Assembly (NCBI GenBank): GCA_009691715.1
Contig: SIAN01000006.1
Span: 84,283-148,282, forward strand
DNA from: Planctomycetota bacterium
GTDB lineage: Bacteria > Planctomycetota > B15-G4 > SIAN01
Reading direction: 5' to 3'
Length of the DNA stretch: 64,000 nt
The notes beneath the pieces are model-generated. The model saw nothing but the letters and a program-made list of their open reading frames with translations, was not told the DNA's origin and ran no database searches. This document shows, piece by piece, positions 1 to 8,675 of this stretch; position 1 is the first letter of the stretch, and every line of letters starts with the position of its first letter. The translations under genes were made by a program, and so were the position numbers.

Positions 1-2
1 GC

Positions 3-947
3 GCCGACGTGATCACACCCCAGGTCATCGAGTGGATCGACGCGCACCGCCAGCAGCCGTTCTTCCTCTACGTGCACACGCTCGACCCGCACGCGCCCTA
101 CTCACCGCCGGCGGCGACGGCCGGTCGTTGGTCGGGTGGGTATCGCGGTGCGTTGAAGCCGGTGATGACGACCGACCTTGAGCGGCGCAAGCCGTTGACC
201 GCCACCGACCTGCGCTACGCCAACGATCTCTACGACGAGGAGATCGCCTTCGCCGACGCCGAGCTCGGGCGGCTGTGCGATCATCTGCGGCAGATCGGCG
301 CGTGGGACGACACGCTGATCGTCTTCGTCTCCGACCACGGCGAGGAGTTCGCCGATCACGACCACTTCGGTCACGGGCGGCGGCTGTGGGACGAACTGCT
401 GCAGGTTCCGTTGGTGATCAAGCCCGACCGGCGCGAAGGCGCGAGCGGCGCGGCGGGCGTGCGAGTGGCGGCGCCGGTGCGGATGCTCGACGTGATGCCG
501 ACCGTGCTCGCGCGCGTCGGCGCGCCCCCCGATGCCGCGACGCTGATGGGCGTCGATCTCTCCGAGTCGTTCGCGAGCGGGACGGTGCCCGACCTCGACG
601 TCGTCGCGGAGTACTGGAATCGCGCGCGCCGATTGACGTCGCTGCGAGCGGGTCGCTGGAAGCTGTTGCGCACCATCGGCGACGACGACGATGCCGCCGC
701 CGCCGCGCCGCTGCTGTTCGATCTCGAGGCCGATCCGGGCGAACGAACCGACCTCGCCGGCGAGCGCTCCGACATCGCCGCCCGCCTGCTCGAGCGACTG
801 ACCGCGACCTTCGCCGGCTGGGACCGCGCCGGCTTCGCCCGCCGCGAAGCCCGCAGCGAACGCTTCACCGCCGAAGAAGAAGCGGCGCTGCGCGCGCTCG
901 GCTACCTCGACGACGGCGCGCCGGAAGCCGGCGGCGGCAAACGGTGA
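3..947 (+). CDS. Sulfatase, C-terminal part (5' end outside window)
   Basis: C-terminal part of an alkaline-phosphatase-superfamily sulfatase, which hydrolyses sulfate esters. The frame is open to the window edge, so the formylglycine (C/S-x-P-x-R) active-site region lies upstream and cannot be checked. Visible family signatures are FFLYVHTLDPHAPY, the metal-binding stretch FVSDHGEEF followed by HDHFGHG, and a late LRAGRWKLL segment typical of sulfatase C-termini. The acidic end EEEAALRALGYLDD is also common in planctomycete sulfatases. The GTG at 9 is internal, not a start. The natural substrate cannot be inferred. The stop codon lies inside the left arm of a strong hairpin. Confidence 0.88.
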   Translation, partial: ADVITPQVIEWIDAHRQQPFFLYVHTLDPHAPYSPPAATAGRWSGGYRGALKPVMTTDLERRKPLTATDLRYANDLYDEEIAFADAELGRLCDHLRQIGAWDDTLIVFVSDHGEEFADHDHFGHGRRLWDELLQVPLVIKPDRREGASGAAGVRVAAPVRMLDVMPTVLARVGAPPDAATLMGVDLSESFASGTVPDLDVVAEYWNRARRLTSLRAGRWKLLRTIGDDDDAAAAAPLLFDLEADPGERTDLAGERSDIAARLLERLTATFAGWDRAGFARREARSERFTAEEEAALRALGYLDDGAPEAGGGKR

Positions 948-993
948 CCAAACCGACATTCTGATCCAGACACAGAACGTCGGTTTCGTCACC
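943..993. terminator. Long hairpin between convergent genes
   Basis: The arms at 943-963 and 973-993 match at 19 of 21 positions around a 9-nt loop. The hairpin overlaps the sulfatase stop codon and lies just beyond the 3' end of the opposing M28 pseudogene, so it probably works as a bidirectional terminator. There is no clear U-tract. Confidence 0.7.
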
Positions 994-1022
994 AGTCCGG
1001 ATCGACAGCGGCGGTATTCACA

Positions 1023-2009
1023 TCAACGACAGAGCGCCTGCACGGCGTTCGCGACCTGCTCGACGACCATCGCCATCCGCGCGTAGTCGAGCGTCTCAGG
1101 CGTGTCGGTTGCGCGGTGGTAGTTGGCGTTCCGATAGAACGCGGTGTCCGTGACCATCACCGCCTCGAAGCCAAGGTCCCAGTAGTTCAGGTGATCCGAG
1201 AAGTCGATTCCGGACACGAAACGCGGTGCATTCATCGACCACACTGGCAGCGGCGCCGCCTCCGCCATTGCGCGTTTCACCCGGCGAGTCAGCGCCGTCT
1301 GGCCGACGCAGCCGACGACCGCGATGAAGTTGCCCTAGCTCGGGTAGACGAACTGCAAGCCACTCAGCGGATACGCCTGACTGTCCGGCGCATCGCTGAA
1401 GAACCCGATCATTTCGAGGCAGATCATCGCCCGGACCGCGACCCCGGACGCCCGCAGCGCTTCGGCGTGGACGTAGCTCCCCATCGAGTGCGTTCAGAAG
1501 AACGGCGGTTCTTCGAGCGAGTACGCCACAAGCTCGACCCGCAGCGGCACTCCGCTCGCGACGAGCAGCGGCGCCAGAGCCAGCAGTCCGGCCACGCCGC
1601 TCGCATTGTCATCGGCGCCGACTCCGGGTCCGGCGGCGTCGTAGTGGGCGCCGACGATCACTCGCTCCGCCGTGTCGGGACCGACTGAGGCGATCACGTT
1701 GCGGAACGACTCGCCCTTGACGTGGAACGACTGGAAGACGGGTTCAAGTCCGCTTGCCGCGAAGCAGCCGAGGATGTAGTCGGCCGCGCGATCGAGGTTC
1801 GCCAGGTTCGCTGCCGTGCGCCGAGCATGCGACTGCGCGAGCGTTTCGACGTGCTGGCGAAGACACTCGGGATCGACGCGAGTTTCGGCTCGCCGCACCA
1901 GGACGCGCCCGATCGGCTGCGTCAGGTAGAGCAGCACCAGCACGACGACCGCGGCGACGATCGCCAGCGTTCGCGCGATCCGGACGATCCATCGCACGCG
2001 CCTGCCCAA
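1023..2009 (-). pseudogene. M28-family zinc peptidase, interrupted by two in-frame stops
   Basis: One reading frame on the minus strand encodes a membrane-anchored M28 (aminopeptidase/glutaminyl-cyclase-like) peptidase. It shows an N-terminal TM helix, the metal-ligand motifs GAHYD and GVGADDNASG, the general-base region YSLEEPPFF, then THSMGSYVHAEAL, LEMIGFFSDAP and, near the end, YHRATDTPETLDY. The frame is broken by TGA at 1494-1496, directly after EEPPFF, and by TAG at 1332-1334, after FVYPS. There is no frameshift, so the protein is full length apart from two point nonsense changes. Start is TTG at 2009, two bases beyond the stop of the upstream hydrolase, suggesting a former operon. The TGA has no convincing SECIS and the second stop is TAG, so decay (or sequencing error) is preferred over recoding. 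Confidence 0.8.
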
Positions 2010-2010
2010 G

Positions 2011-3405
2011 TCACTTCCCTAGGAAGAGCGCCCACACATCCGCCGCGAAGTTCGAGTGGCCGGCACCTGGAACGACTCGCCGCGTCACGTTCTTCCATCC
2101 GAGCTTCGTGAGTTGCTGCTCAATCGCGTCGGTTTGGCCGTTGATGCCGGGCTTCTGGCCGTTGACCTCGAGGTTGTATTCGTCCTTCTCGCCGGTCAGC
2201 AGATGAATCGGCGGGCCACCATCGGCCGGCGGTTTCGCGCCTGCCGCGCCGAGCCCGCTGTAGTTGGCGCAGCAGCCGACCGCGAGCGCAAGCTGCTCGG
2301 GATGCTGCAGCGCCCACCAATAGGTGAGATTCCCGCCACCGGAGAAGCCGGTGATGGCCAGACGCTCCCCCGCGCCCCAGTCGCGGCGCAATTCGGCCAA
2401 CACGGCGGCGACTCCCTCACTGTCGAACTTGATGCGCTGGTCGCCGCGCGCGGAGTTTTCCTTCAGCGTCGCGGCGTCGTACCACGGGTACTTGGTGGCA
2501 TCGAGCTCGTTCGTGTTGGCGAACGTGCAGGGCGAAATCGCGATCGCCGCGCGGCTGCCTCGTGTGTCGCGGTAGGCGCGGCAGCAGCCGGCGAAGTTGC
2601 TGCCGGCGCCTTCGACGGCGACCACCACCGGCAGTTCGCGCGACTTCGGCGTCCAGTCGGGCGGCAGCGAGACGTACGCCACCAGCGGATGGACGCGCCC
2701 GCCGACCAGCATCACATCGCGCTTGCCGAGCGACCGAGTCGCTTCGGCGAACTTGCCGGCTGCATGACCATCCGGATCGACCACCCGCGCCCGCTCGAGC
2801 CAGCGCGCGGCGACCTCGTTCCACTTCGCTTCGTCAGCCGCCTTCAGCAACGCCGCAAAGTCGGAGCGCGCGCCCTTCGGATCGGCGTCGAGGGCCAACT
2901 GCTCGCGCAATGCCGCCTCGGCGCGATCGGGCGCGTTCGCCCTCAGCGCGAGGTCGAACCGCTTGCCGTGCAACTTCGCGAGGGAGAGATGCACTTCCTT
3001 GCGCTTCGTCGCCAACGCCGGATCGTCCGCGCGATCTGCCACAACGTCGAGCTTCGCCAGCGCATCGCGCAGCGACGTCGCAGCCTTGTCGGCGAGCCCG
3101 GCACTCGTCGCAGCGGCGAGCGCTACGTCACCCGCCGCGCGCTGACCGTGCTCCGCGCACCACTTCGCGAACTCGCCCCACGCCTTCGCAACTTGCTCGC
3201 GCCCCTTGGCCTCTGCCGGCGGGAACTCCGCCTTCGCGGCGGCGGCCTGCACAGGCCGCGCCCGCGACGCACCCTGCGCTTTCGGCGCGAGCAGCACCGC
3301 CGTCGCCGCGAACCACATCAGCGTCGCCGTGGTGGCGGCGGCGGCCACGGCAACCAAGCGACAGCCAGCGTGTGAACGAGGCCGCGAAACATCACGAAGA
3401 GTCAT
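2011..3405 (-). CDS. Secreted alpha/beta hydrolase
   Basis: Protein of 464 residues. A signal/anchor segment at about 18-40 is followed by an Ala-rich helical region (about 55-225) and an alpha/beta-hydrolase domain (about 230-464). The nucleophile elbow GFSGGG lies at 353-358 with Ser355, and a late GAGHSNF supplies the probable catalytic His. It resembles dienelactone-hydrolase or poly(3-hydroxybutyrate) depolymerase-like serine hydrolases; the substrate is unknown. ATG at 3405 is preferred over a GTG-type start at 3438 because it gives a compact basic N-terminus before the hydrophobic segment. Its stop lies two bases before the start of the M28 pseudogene, so the two were probably cotranscribed. 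Confidence 0.75.
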   Translation of the reverse strand: MTLRDVSRPRSHAGCRLVAVAAAATTATLMWFAATAVLLAPKAQGASRARPVQAAAAKAEFPPAEAKGREQVAKAWGEFAKWCAEHGQRAAGDVALAAATSAGLADKAATSLRDALAKLDVVADRADDPALATKRKEVHLSLAKLHGKRFDLALRANAPDRAEAALREQLALDADPKGARSDFAALLKAADEAKWNEVAARWLERARVVDPDGHAAGKFAEATRSLGKRDVMLVGGRVHPLVAYVSLPPDWTPKSRELPVVVAVEGAGSNFAGCCRAYRDTRGSRAAIAISPCTFANTNELDATKYPWYDAATLKENSARGDQRIKFDSEGVAAVLAELRRDWGAGERLAITGFSGGGNLTYWWALQHPEQLALAVGCCANYSGLGAAGAKPPADGGPPIHLLTGEKDEYNLEVNGQKPGINGQTDAIEQQLTKLGWKNVTRRVVPGAGHSNFAADVWALFLGK

Positions 3406-3547
3406 GCGCGGCGAGGCTACCGACCGCGAACGAAACACGCCGCGCCCACCCGCTCGCGTCTACCGCTGTGCGCCAGCTCCTGCCATCTGGTTCCGGCGCT
3501 CGCCGGCTTTGTCGCGCGTCAGCGGGCGCTCACCGGCTTCACCGTGA

Positions 3548-4333
3548 CCATCAGGTAGAGGCGGGCGTCGTCATCCCCCTCGAAGTTCGGCTTCGGGACG
3601 CCGCCGACGATCCGTGGCTCGCCGACGCGCAAGACCCGATCGCGGTAACTCCGCGCGCCAGCGCGGACGCGACGATGCATGAAACCACGTTCTGGACGTT
3701 TCCACTACGTGAGGGACGCTGGCGCATCGTCGAGCGGAGTACTTCGACCACGGTCTAGGTCGATGTGCTGCAAGGAGCAGAGAATTACGCCGAGCTCGTG
3801 CTGCCGCCGCCGGTCGACCTCGAAGTACGCATCGTCGACGCCATCACCGGCGCGCCGTGGCCAGAGCCAGTCGAGTGGTACGCCATGGGAAGCGTCGTCG
3901 TCAGCTCGGCTTCCTTCTGGATGCGTCCTCAGTGGCCCGGCGGGAACAGCTGGGACGGGCTGCTCCGGGCGCGACCGGGCACCGTCGAGTTTGTAGTGAA
4001 CGAACTCACCGAGTGCGGCGCCCGACGCGCCTGATCGTGTCGTTGCCGTGGAAGCCGTGGAGCGACTTGCCGGCGGACACGGGCCAACTCCTCCACCTGC
4101 AATTCCGGCGCACGCGACTCGTGCCACTCGACAGCGATCACGCGACGCAATGGCCGCGCGCAACCTCCTCACGCTTCGCCGCCGAGTTTCGACCGCCGGC
4201 TCCGGGCCGGTGGCGCATCGAGCTGCCCGAGTTGCCGGGCTTCGAGGCGATCGCGCCGATCACCGTCGACCTCGACCCAGGCGCGACGCGCGAAGTCAGT
4301 CTGACGCTGGTGCCGCGCGCCAAGGGTGGATGA
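3548..4333 (+). pseudogene. Decayed secreted protein gene (TAG stop plus frameshift)
   Basis: A coding-like plus-strand frame reads HQVEAGVVIPLEVRLRDA through WRIVERSTSTTV, meets TAG at 3756-3758, and continues in the same frame with VDVLQGAENYAELVLPPPVDLEVRIVD to about 4020. There it shifts by one base into TRLIVSLPWKPWSDLPADTG and ends FEAIAPITVDLDPGATREVSLTLVPRAKGG at 4333. The C-terminal part looks like the beta-sandwich (carboxypeptidase-regulatory-like) segments common in secreted planctomycete proteins, but I cannot assign a family. No credible start codon or signal peptide remains, so the 5' end is lost or unrecognisable. The original residue at the TAG may have been Gln (CAG to TAG). 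Confidence 0.55.
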
Positions 4334-4392
4334 CAGCACCGATCTGAAGGTCGCCGGCATCAAGCCCAGCGGCTCACAGGTTCAGCGGCCGG

Positions 4393-4815
4393 TTACCCCG
4401 CGACCTGCTTGCACCCCGACGCCTTCAGCGCCGCGCGCAGCTTGCTCGCCGCCTCGTCGAGCGCGGCCGGCGCCGGGCTCTTCTCCGCGTTCGCGAAGTC
4501 CATGTCCTTCGGCTCGCGGATCGGGATCAAGTGCAGATGCACATGGCGCACTTCGAGGCCGAGGATCGTGAGGCCCACCTTCACCGGCCGGAATGCCGCC
4601 ATCTGTGCCTTGCCGATCTCCTGCGCCACCTCGAACAAGTGGCGTGACAGCTCCGCGGGCACGTCGAGCCAGTGGTCGATCTCTTGGCGCGGGATCACCA
4701 GGCAGTGGCCCGGCTGGATCGGGTTGATGGTGAGGATCGCGAAGCACTTGTCGTCCTTCCAGACGAAGCGACCCGGAATCGCACCTTCGAGGATCTTGGT
4801 GAAGAGGGTGGGCAT
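4393..4815 (-). CDS. HIT-family nucleotide-binding hydrolase
   Basis: Protein of 140 residues, the usual size for HIT (histidine triad) proteins, which hydrolyse nucleoside phosphoramidates, ApnA or related nucleotides. Typical features are an early FTKILEGAIPGRFVW, the substrate-loop segment NPIQPGHCLVIPR (about 31-43) and the catalytic triad HVHLHLIP starting at residue 91. ATG at 4815 (MPTLFTK) is chosen because it matches the family N-terminus; an upstream in-frame start at 4845 would add ten atypical residues. The gene is last in a minus-strand group with the esterase and small membrane protein. No signal peptide, so cytoplasmic. Confidence 0.92.
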   Translation of the reverse strand: MPTLFTKILEGAIPGRFVWKDDKCFAILTINPIQPGHCLVIPRQEIDHWLDVPAELSRHLFEVAQEIGKAQMAAFRPVKVGLTILGLEVRHVHLHLIPIREPKDMDFANAEKSPAPAALDEAASKLRAALKASGCKQVAG

Positions 4816-4864
4816 CGCAGGCACCTCGTGATTCGCGTCACACAACCAACCGTGCAGCAGTCGA

Positions 4865-5953
4865 TCAGGGCGCGCCGGACTTCGCGCCTTCGTTTGCGCC
4901 GATCGCTTCTGGCGCGATCGGTGGCGGCTCCGCTTTCCCCGGCGGCGGATTCGGGCGCGGCCGGCCGCTCACTTCGGCGACGAAGTCGAGGATCCATGCC
5001 GTCGGCACATCGCCCGGCGCGCCGAGCTCGCGCGTGATCGAGACGTGCGTCTTGTTCGGAAACAGGACGACATCGGCGCGCGCGCCCGCCGCCGTCAGCT
5101 TGTCGGCGAGGTTCTTGGCGGCTGCGCCCGAGTCGGGATTGCGACCGGCCACCAACAGCAGGCAGGGCGGGATCCCCTTGTCGGGCGCCACGTGATTCAC
5201 CGGCGACGCATCGGCCCACGTAGTGATGTCCTCGCCGAAGACCGGCTTCATGAACTCGGCGGCGCCAGGGCGATCGTCGCCGCGCCCGATCACGTCGTAC
5301 GCCGAGCCATCCATCAAGATCGCCCCGCGCAGCATGGAGAGCGGCCGGCGGTGCTCGCCGAGCCACCGCTCGTCGACGGAGACGAGCGCCGCGAGGTGCG
5401 CGCCCGCCGAGTGGCCCATCACGAACAGCGCGTCGGGATCGCCGCCGAACGCGCGCGCATGGTCGTGCAGCCACGCCAGCGCCGCCGCGACGTCGCGCAC
5501 CTGCGCCGGATGCATCCAATCGGGCGCCAGGCGATAGTTCATCGACGCGTAGATCACGCCCGCGCCGCCAAACGCCGGCGCGCGCCGCTCGACCGAGCCG
5601 CGCTTCTCCCCCTTCTGCCAGCTGCCACCGTGCACGAACAGCACGATCGGCAGCCCACGCACCGGTGCGCCCTGCTCGCCGATCACCGTCACGGGAGCGA
5701 TCAGGTCGAGCGCCTGCGACTTCGGCTCGACGCCTTCGGTTTCGGAGTAGCGGACGTCCAGCCAGCCGCAGAGCGTGCCGCTCGGATCACGGATCATCGG
5801 GGCGACGAAGCCGTCGGCGGCAGGCGGCGGTAGCGGCGTTGCAGCAAGCGTCGCCACACCCCCGGCCAGCGGCACGGGCGGCGCGCTGCACGCCGCGATG
5901 CCAAGCGCGAGCAGCAGCGCTCCGCCGATCGATCCAGGTCGCATCACACCCAT
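4865..5953 (-). CDS. Lipoprotein carboxylesterase (alpha/beta hydrolase, BD-FAE-like)
   Basis: Protein of 362 residues with a lipoprotein signal (LALGIAAC, Cys22). The hydrolase core carries the oxyanion motif HGGSW at 108-112, NYRLAPDWMHPAQVRDV, and the nucleophile elbow GHSAGAH with Ser182. A late KTHVSI provides the likely catalytic His. This is the HSL/BD-FAE type of esterase acting on small ester substrates, probably at the cell envelope. ATG at 5953 is preferred because it directly precedes the signal peptide; it overlaps the stop of the upstream membrane-protein gene (TGATG), indicating translational coupling. The C-terminus is Pro-rich and non-conserved. Confidence 0.85.
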   Translation of the reverse strand: MGVMRPGSIGGALLLALGIAACSAPPVPLAGGVATLAATPLPPPAADGFVAPMIRDPSGTLCGWLDVRYSETEGVEPKSQALDLIAPVTVIGEQGAPVRGLPIVLFVHGGSWQKGEKRGSVERRAPAFGGAGVIYASMNYRLAPDWMHPAQVRDVAAALAWLHDHARAFGGDPDALFVMGHSAGAHLAALVSVDERWLGEHRRPLSMLRGAILMDGSAYDVIGRGDDRPGAAEFMKPVFGEDITTWADASPVNHVAPDKGIPPCLLLVAGRNPDSGAAAKNLADKLTAAGARADVVLFPNKTHVSITRELGAPGDVPTAWILDFVAEVSGRPRPNPPPGKAEPPPIAPEAIGANEGAKSGAP

Positions 5954-6291
5954 CACTTTGCCTCCTCGACTCGCACCACCGCGAAGCGCAGCCGTCCGAT
6001 CGGGACCCGCAGCAACCACTGGAACAACGACCAGACGGCGCTGCCGAAGAGCACGCCACCCGAGACGATCGTCACCGCGTCGCCGAGTCGCCGCGCCGCG
6101 ACCTCACTCCACGCACCCGGCGGAATCGCGAGGCGCGACTCGATCTCACGCACCCCCGCCAGCACCGTCAGCAGGACGCTGCCGGCGACGATGCAGACGA
6201 TCGCGGAGCGCATCGAGACGCCGACCCACAGCCGCTGCCGCTCGCGCGGCGCCAGGCCCGACAGGTGGATCGATCGTTCACTGCTCGCCAT
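5953..6291 (-). CDS. Small membrane protein, unknown function
   Basis: Protein of 112 residues, family not recognised. Two hydrophobic helices are visible, at about 30-46 (IVCIVAGSVLLTVLAGV) and 73-92 (VTIVSGGVLFGSAVWSLFQW). The first is followed by REIESRLAIPPGAWSEVAARRLGD, which would lie between the helices. ATG at 6291 is chosen because the longer open frame upstream runs through the repeat element at 6339-6513. The stop overlaps the esterase start by one base, so the two are coupled. Possible partner or anchor for the esterase; this is inference from position only. Confidence 0.6.
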   Translation of the reverse strand: MASSERSIHLSGLAPRERQRLWVGVSMRSAIVCIVAGSVLLTVLAGVREIESRLAIPPGAWSEVAARRLGDAVTIVSGGVLFGSAVWSLFQWLLRVPIGRLRFAVVRVEEAK

Positions 6292-6338
6292 CAACTCGCT
6301 CCTGCGCGCGGCCGCACACCGCACGAAAGCGCGGCAGG

Positions 6339-6513
6339 CAAGTGTCCTGGAACACTGGAACAGAAGTTCGCGAACACGGACCGAGGTGATGTTCGCACCA
6401 GGCGAAGAGTGCCGACGAGGCAACTTCCCTGGCAGTTGGTGAGGATTCGTGACGAAGCATCGCGCGAAGAGCGCCCGGTTTCGTGGAAGCGAAGTTCTGT
6501 TCCAAGACACTAG
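6339..6513. repeat. CTAG-flanked inverted-repeat element, copy A
   Basis: About 167 bp bounded by imperfect inverted repeats (TGTCCTGGAACA on the left, complementary to TGTTCCAAGACA on the right) and flanked by CAAG and CTAG. Inside are the boxes AGGCGAAGAG, GCCGACGA and GTGACGAAGCATCGCGCGAAG, which recur in the copies at 21715, 34708, 34905 and 44679. The right CTAG supplies the stop codon of the methyltransferase gene. No coding frame; MITE-like. Confidence 0.7.
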
Positions 6514-7286
6514 CCCGGCTTCACCGCCCGCGTCGCCAGGAAGCACGCGATCCGCGAGTCGAGCGCTTGCTGCTCCCCGCGGTCCTCGAACAGCGCGGTG
6601 AGCACGAAGCCCGCTTCGAGCTGACCGCCGAGCTGTTGTTCGAGCGTGTGGCCGAAGCACCAAGGTTCGTCGGCGGCCTTCAGTTCGGCGCGTTCGGCTT
6701 CGGTGAGGTGGACGAAGTCGGAGTAGGGCAGCGAGTGGCGCGCGATCAGCTCGCCGCGTTCGAGCGCCTTCTCATCGAACAGGAAGCGGACGGGCTGCGT
6801 GATGCCGGCGAGCAGCACGCCGCCGGGGCGCAGGACTCGGAACGCCTCGCGCCAGACCGGCGCCGGGTCGGGAATGAAGGAGTTGGAGCAAGGATGGAAA
6901 ACGAGGCCAAACGAGGCGTCGGGGTAGCGCGAGAGGTCGCGCATGTCGCCTTCTTCGAGGCGCAGCGCCAGGCCCTCGCGTTGCGCAACCAAGCGATCCT
7001 GCGCCAACTGCGCCGGCGACAAATCGTGTACCGTCACGACGCCGCCGGCGGCCGCCAACAGCGGCGCCTGCTGTCCACCACTCGCTGCCAGGCAGAGCAC
7101 CGGCAGCCCTGCAAGCGGCGGGAACCAGTCGCGCGGCACCGGCTGCTTCGGCGTCAGCACGACGCTCCACTCTCTGCGTCGCGCGGCGGCGATCGCGGCG
7201 GCGTCGACCGGTCGCGTCCACCGATTGCCGCGCGCCACCTGCGCGTCCCACGCCTGCCGATTCCAGCCCGCCGGATCCTCGACCAT
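6510..7286 (-). CDS. Class I SAM-dependent methyltransferase
   Basis: Protein of 258 residues of the class I (Rossmann) methyltransferase type. Motif I is replaced by a variant, [20 protein letters not shown], followed by [13 protein letters not shown] (acidic ribose-binding position), [24 protein letters not shown] and the conserved [15 protein letters not shown]. This pattern is typical of ubiE/Methyltransf_11 proteins acting on small molecules; the substrate is unknown. ATG at 7286 gives [14 protein letters not shown], a common start in this group; an upstream frame to 7382 would overlap dgt. Divergent from dgt with 35 bp between start codons. The last codon is supplied by a mobile-element end, so the original C-terminus may have been altered. 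Confidence 0.8.
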   Translation of the reverse strand: MVEDPAGWNRQAWDAQVARGNRWTRPVDAAAIAAARRREWSVVLTPKQPVPRDWFPPLAGLPVLCLAASGGQQAPLLAAAGGVVTVHDLSPAQLAQDRLVAQREGLALRLEEGDMRDLSRYPDASFGLVFHPCSNSFIPDPAPVWREAFRVLRPGGVLLAGITQPVRFLFDEKALERGELIARHSLPYSDFVHLTEAERAELKAADEPWCFGHTLEQQLGGQLEAGFVLTALFEDRGEQQALDSRIACFLATRAVKPG

Positions 7287-7321
7287 GGTTCCTCTGCGAC
7301 GGCCTGAGACAATAGGCCGCC

Positions 7322-8479
7322 ATGCAACGCACCCGGCATCAGTTCGAGGAGGCGGAAGCGCGCGACCTCGCGCCCTACGCATGCAAGTCGACCGCCAGCC
7401 GCGGCCGCAAGCTCGCCGAAGCCGAGGATCCGCATCGCACGGCGTTCATGCGCGACCGCGATCGGGTGATCCACAGCGGCGCGTTCCGGCGCCTCGAATA
7501 CAAGACGCAGGTGCTGGTGAACGGCACCGGCGACAACTACCGCACGCGGATGACCCACACGCTCGAAGTCGCGCAGATCGCGCGCTCGGTCGGGCGCGCG
7601 CTCGGGCTGAACGAGTCGCTGGTCGAGACGGTCGGGCTGGCGCACGACCTCGGCCATCCGCCGTTCGGCCACTCCGGCGAAGAGGAACTACGCGAACTGA
7701 TGCACGCGCACGGCGGCTTCGAGCACAACGCGCAGGCGCTGCGCATCGTTGACCTGCTCGAAACGCCCTATCCCGGCCGTCCGGGCTTGAACTTGAGCTA
7801 CGAGACGCGCAGCTCGCTCCTGAAGCACGGCACGAAGAGCAGCGGGCCGACCGCCGCCGACATCGAGGCGGAGCCGCAACCGTGGCTCGAGGCGCAGACC
7901 GCGGACGCCGGCGATTCGCTCGCCTACATCTCACACGACCTTGACGACGGGTTGCGGTTCGGCGTGTTCAACGAGAGCGAGCTCGGCGAACTCGAATTGT
8001 GGCGTCGCGCGCGTGCCGAGGCGCAGCGGCGCTATCCGGGCGCCGCGCCAGCGGAGCTCACCCGACCGACGATCCACGCAACCCTCGCGCTTCCGGTCGC
8101 CGACCTCATCGCCGCTACCGACGCACGACTGCGCGCCGCCGGTGTTGATTCACCGCTGGCGGCGAGGCGACAGGCGACCCGCATGGTCGGCTTCTCCGCC
8201 GAGATGGTCGAACTGCAGGCCGAGGCGAAGCGCTACCTCTTCAAGCGCTTCTACTACGCCGACCACGTGATGGCCGTCCGCGGCGAAGCGCGCCGCCAAT
8301 TGCGCGAGCTGTTCCTCCACTTGCACGACCATCCCGAGGCGATGGCCGAATGGGCGCGCACGCGGCTCGCGACACCATTGCCCGGCGACAACGAGTGGCG
8401 GGTCACCTGCGACTACGTGGCCGGGATGACCGACCGCTTCGCGCAACAGGAGTGGGAGCGGTTGGTGAAGCGCTGTTGA
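7322..8479 (+). CDS. dgt: dGTPase-like deoxynucleotide triphosphohydrolase
   Basis: Protein of 385 residues, HD-domain triphosphohydrolase that releases tripolyphosphate from dGTP or related dNTPs. The family start [29 protein letters not shown] is intact. The metal ligands are His79 in [14 protein letters not shown] and His108-Asp109 in [16 protein letters not shown]. The middle contains [17 protein letters not shown], the fourth ligand region. The C-terminal [14 protein letters not shown] is characteristic of the short bacterial type. Start ATG at 7322, only 35 bp from the divergent methyltransferase. Assignment to the family is firm; the exact nucleotide preference is not visible. Confidence 0.92.
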   Translation: MQRTRHQFEEAEARDLAPYACKSTASRGRKLAEAEDPHRTAFMRDRDRVIHSGAFRRLEYKTQVLVNGTGDNYRTRMTHTLEVAQIARSVGRALGLNESLVETVGLAHDLGHPPFGHSGEEELRELMHAHGGFEHNAQALRIVDLLETPYPGRPGLNLSYETRSSLLKHGTKSSGPTAADIEAEPQPWLEAQTADAGDSLAYISHDLDDGLRFGVFNESELGELELWRRARAEAQRRYPGAAPAELTRPTIHATLALPVADLIAATDARLRAAGVDSPLAARRQATRMVGFSAEMVELQAEAKRYLFKRFYYADHVMAVRGEARRQLRELFLHLHDHPEAMAEWARTRLATPLPGDNEWRVTCDYVAGMTDRFAQQEWERLVKRC

Positions 8480-8675
8480 TGTTCCAGAGTTTTCCGAGCG
8501 CGGTGGCGCGGGCTGGAAACTCGCACAGAAGCGATTCGATGACGACTGCCGATCGCACCCATCCGCGCACCTCGATGGCCGCGCGGTCGAGGCTGGCTGT
8601 TCGGGTCGACCGGCTGCAGAACGGCTCGGCAACAAAGCGACGTGGACATCGCGATCGACCCGTAGTCGCCGCGCG

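Noticed and set aside
1494..1496. TGA in the M28 gene as a selenocysteine codon
   Set aside because: No strong hairpin at SECIS distance, and a second stop (TAG at 1332-1334) breaks the same frame, so decay is more likely.
2056..3375. 439-residue plus-strand frame opposite the alpha/beta hydrolase
   Set aside because: No domain, and the minus strand has a clear nucleophile elbow and signal.
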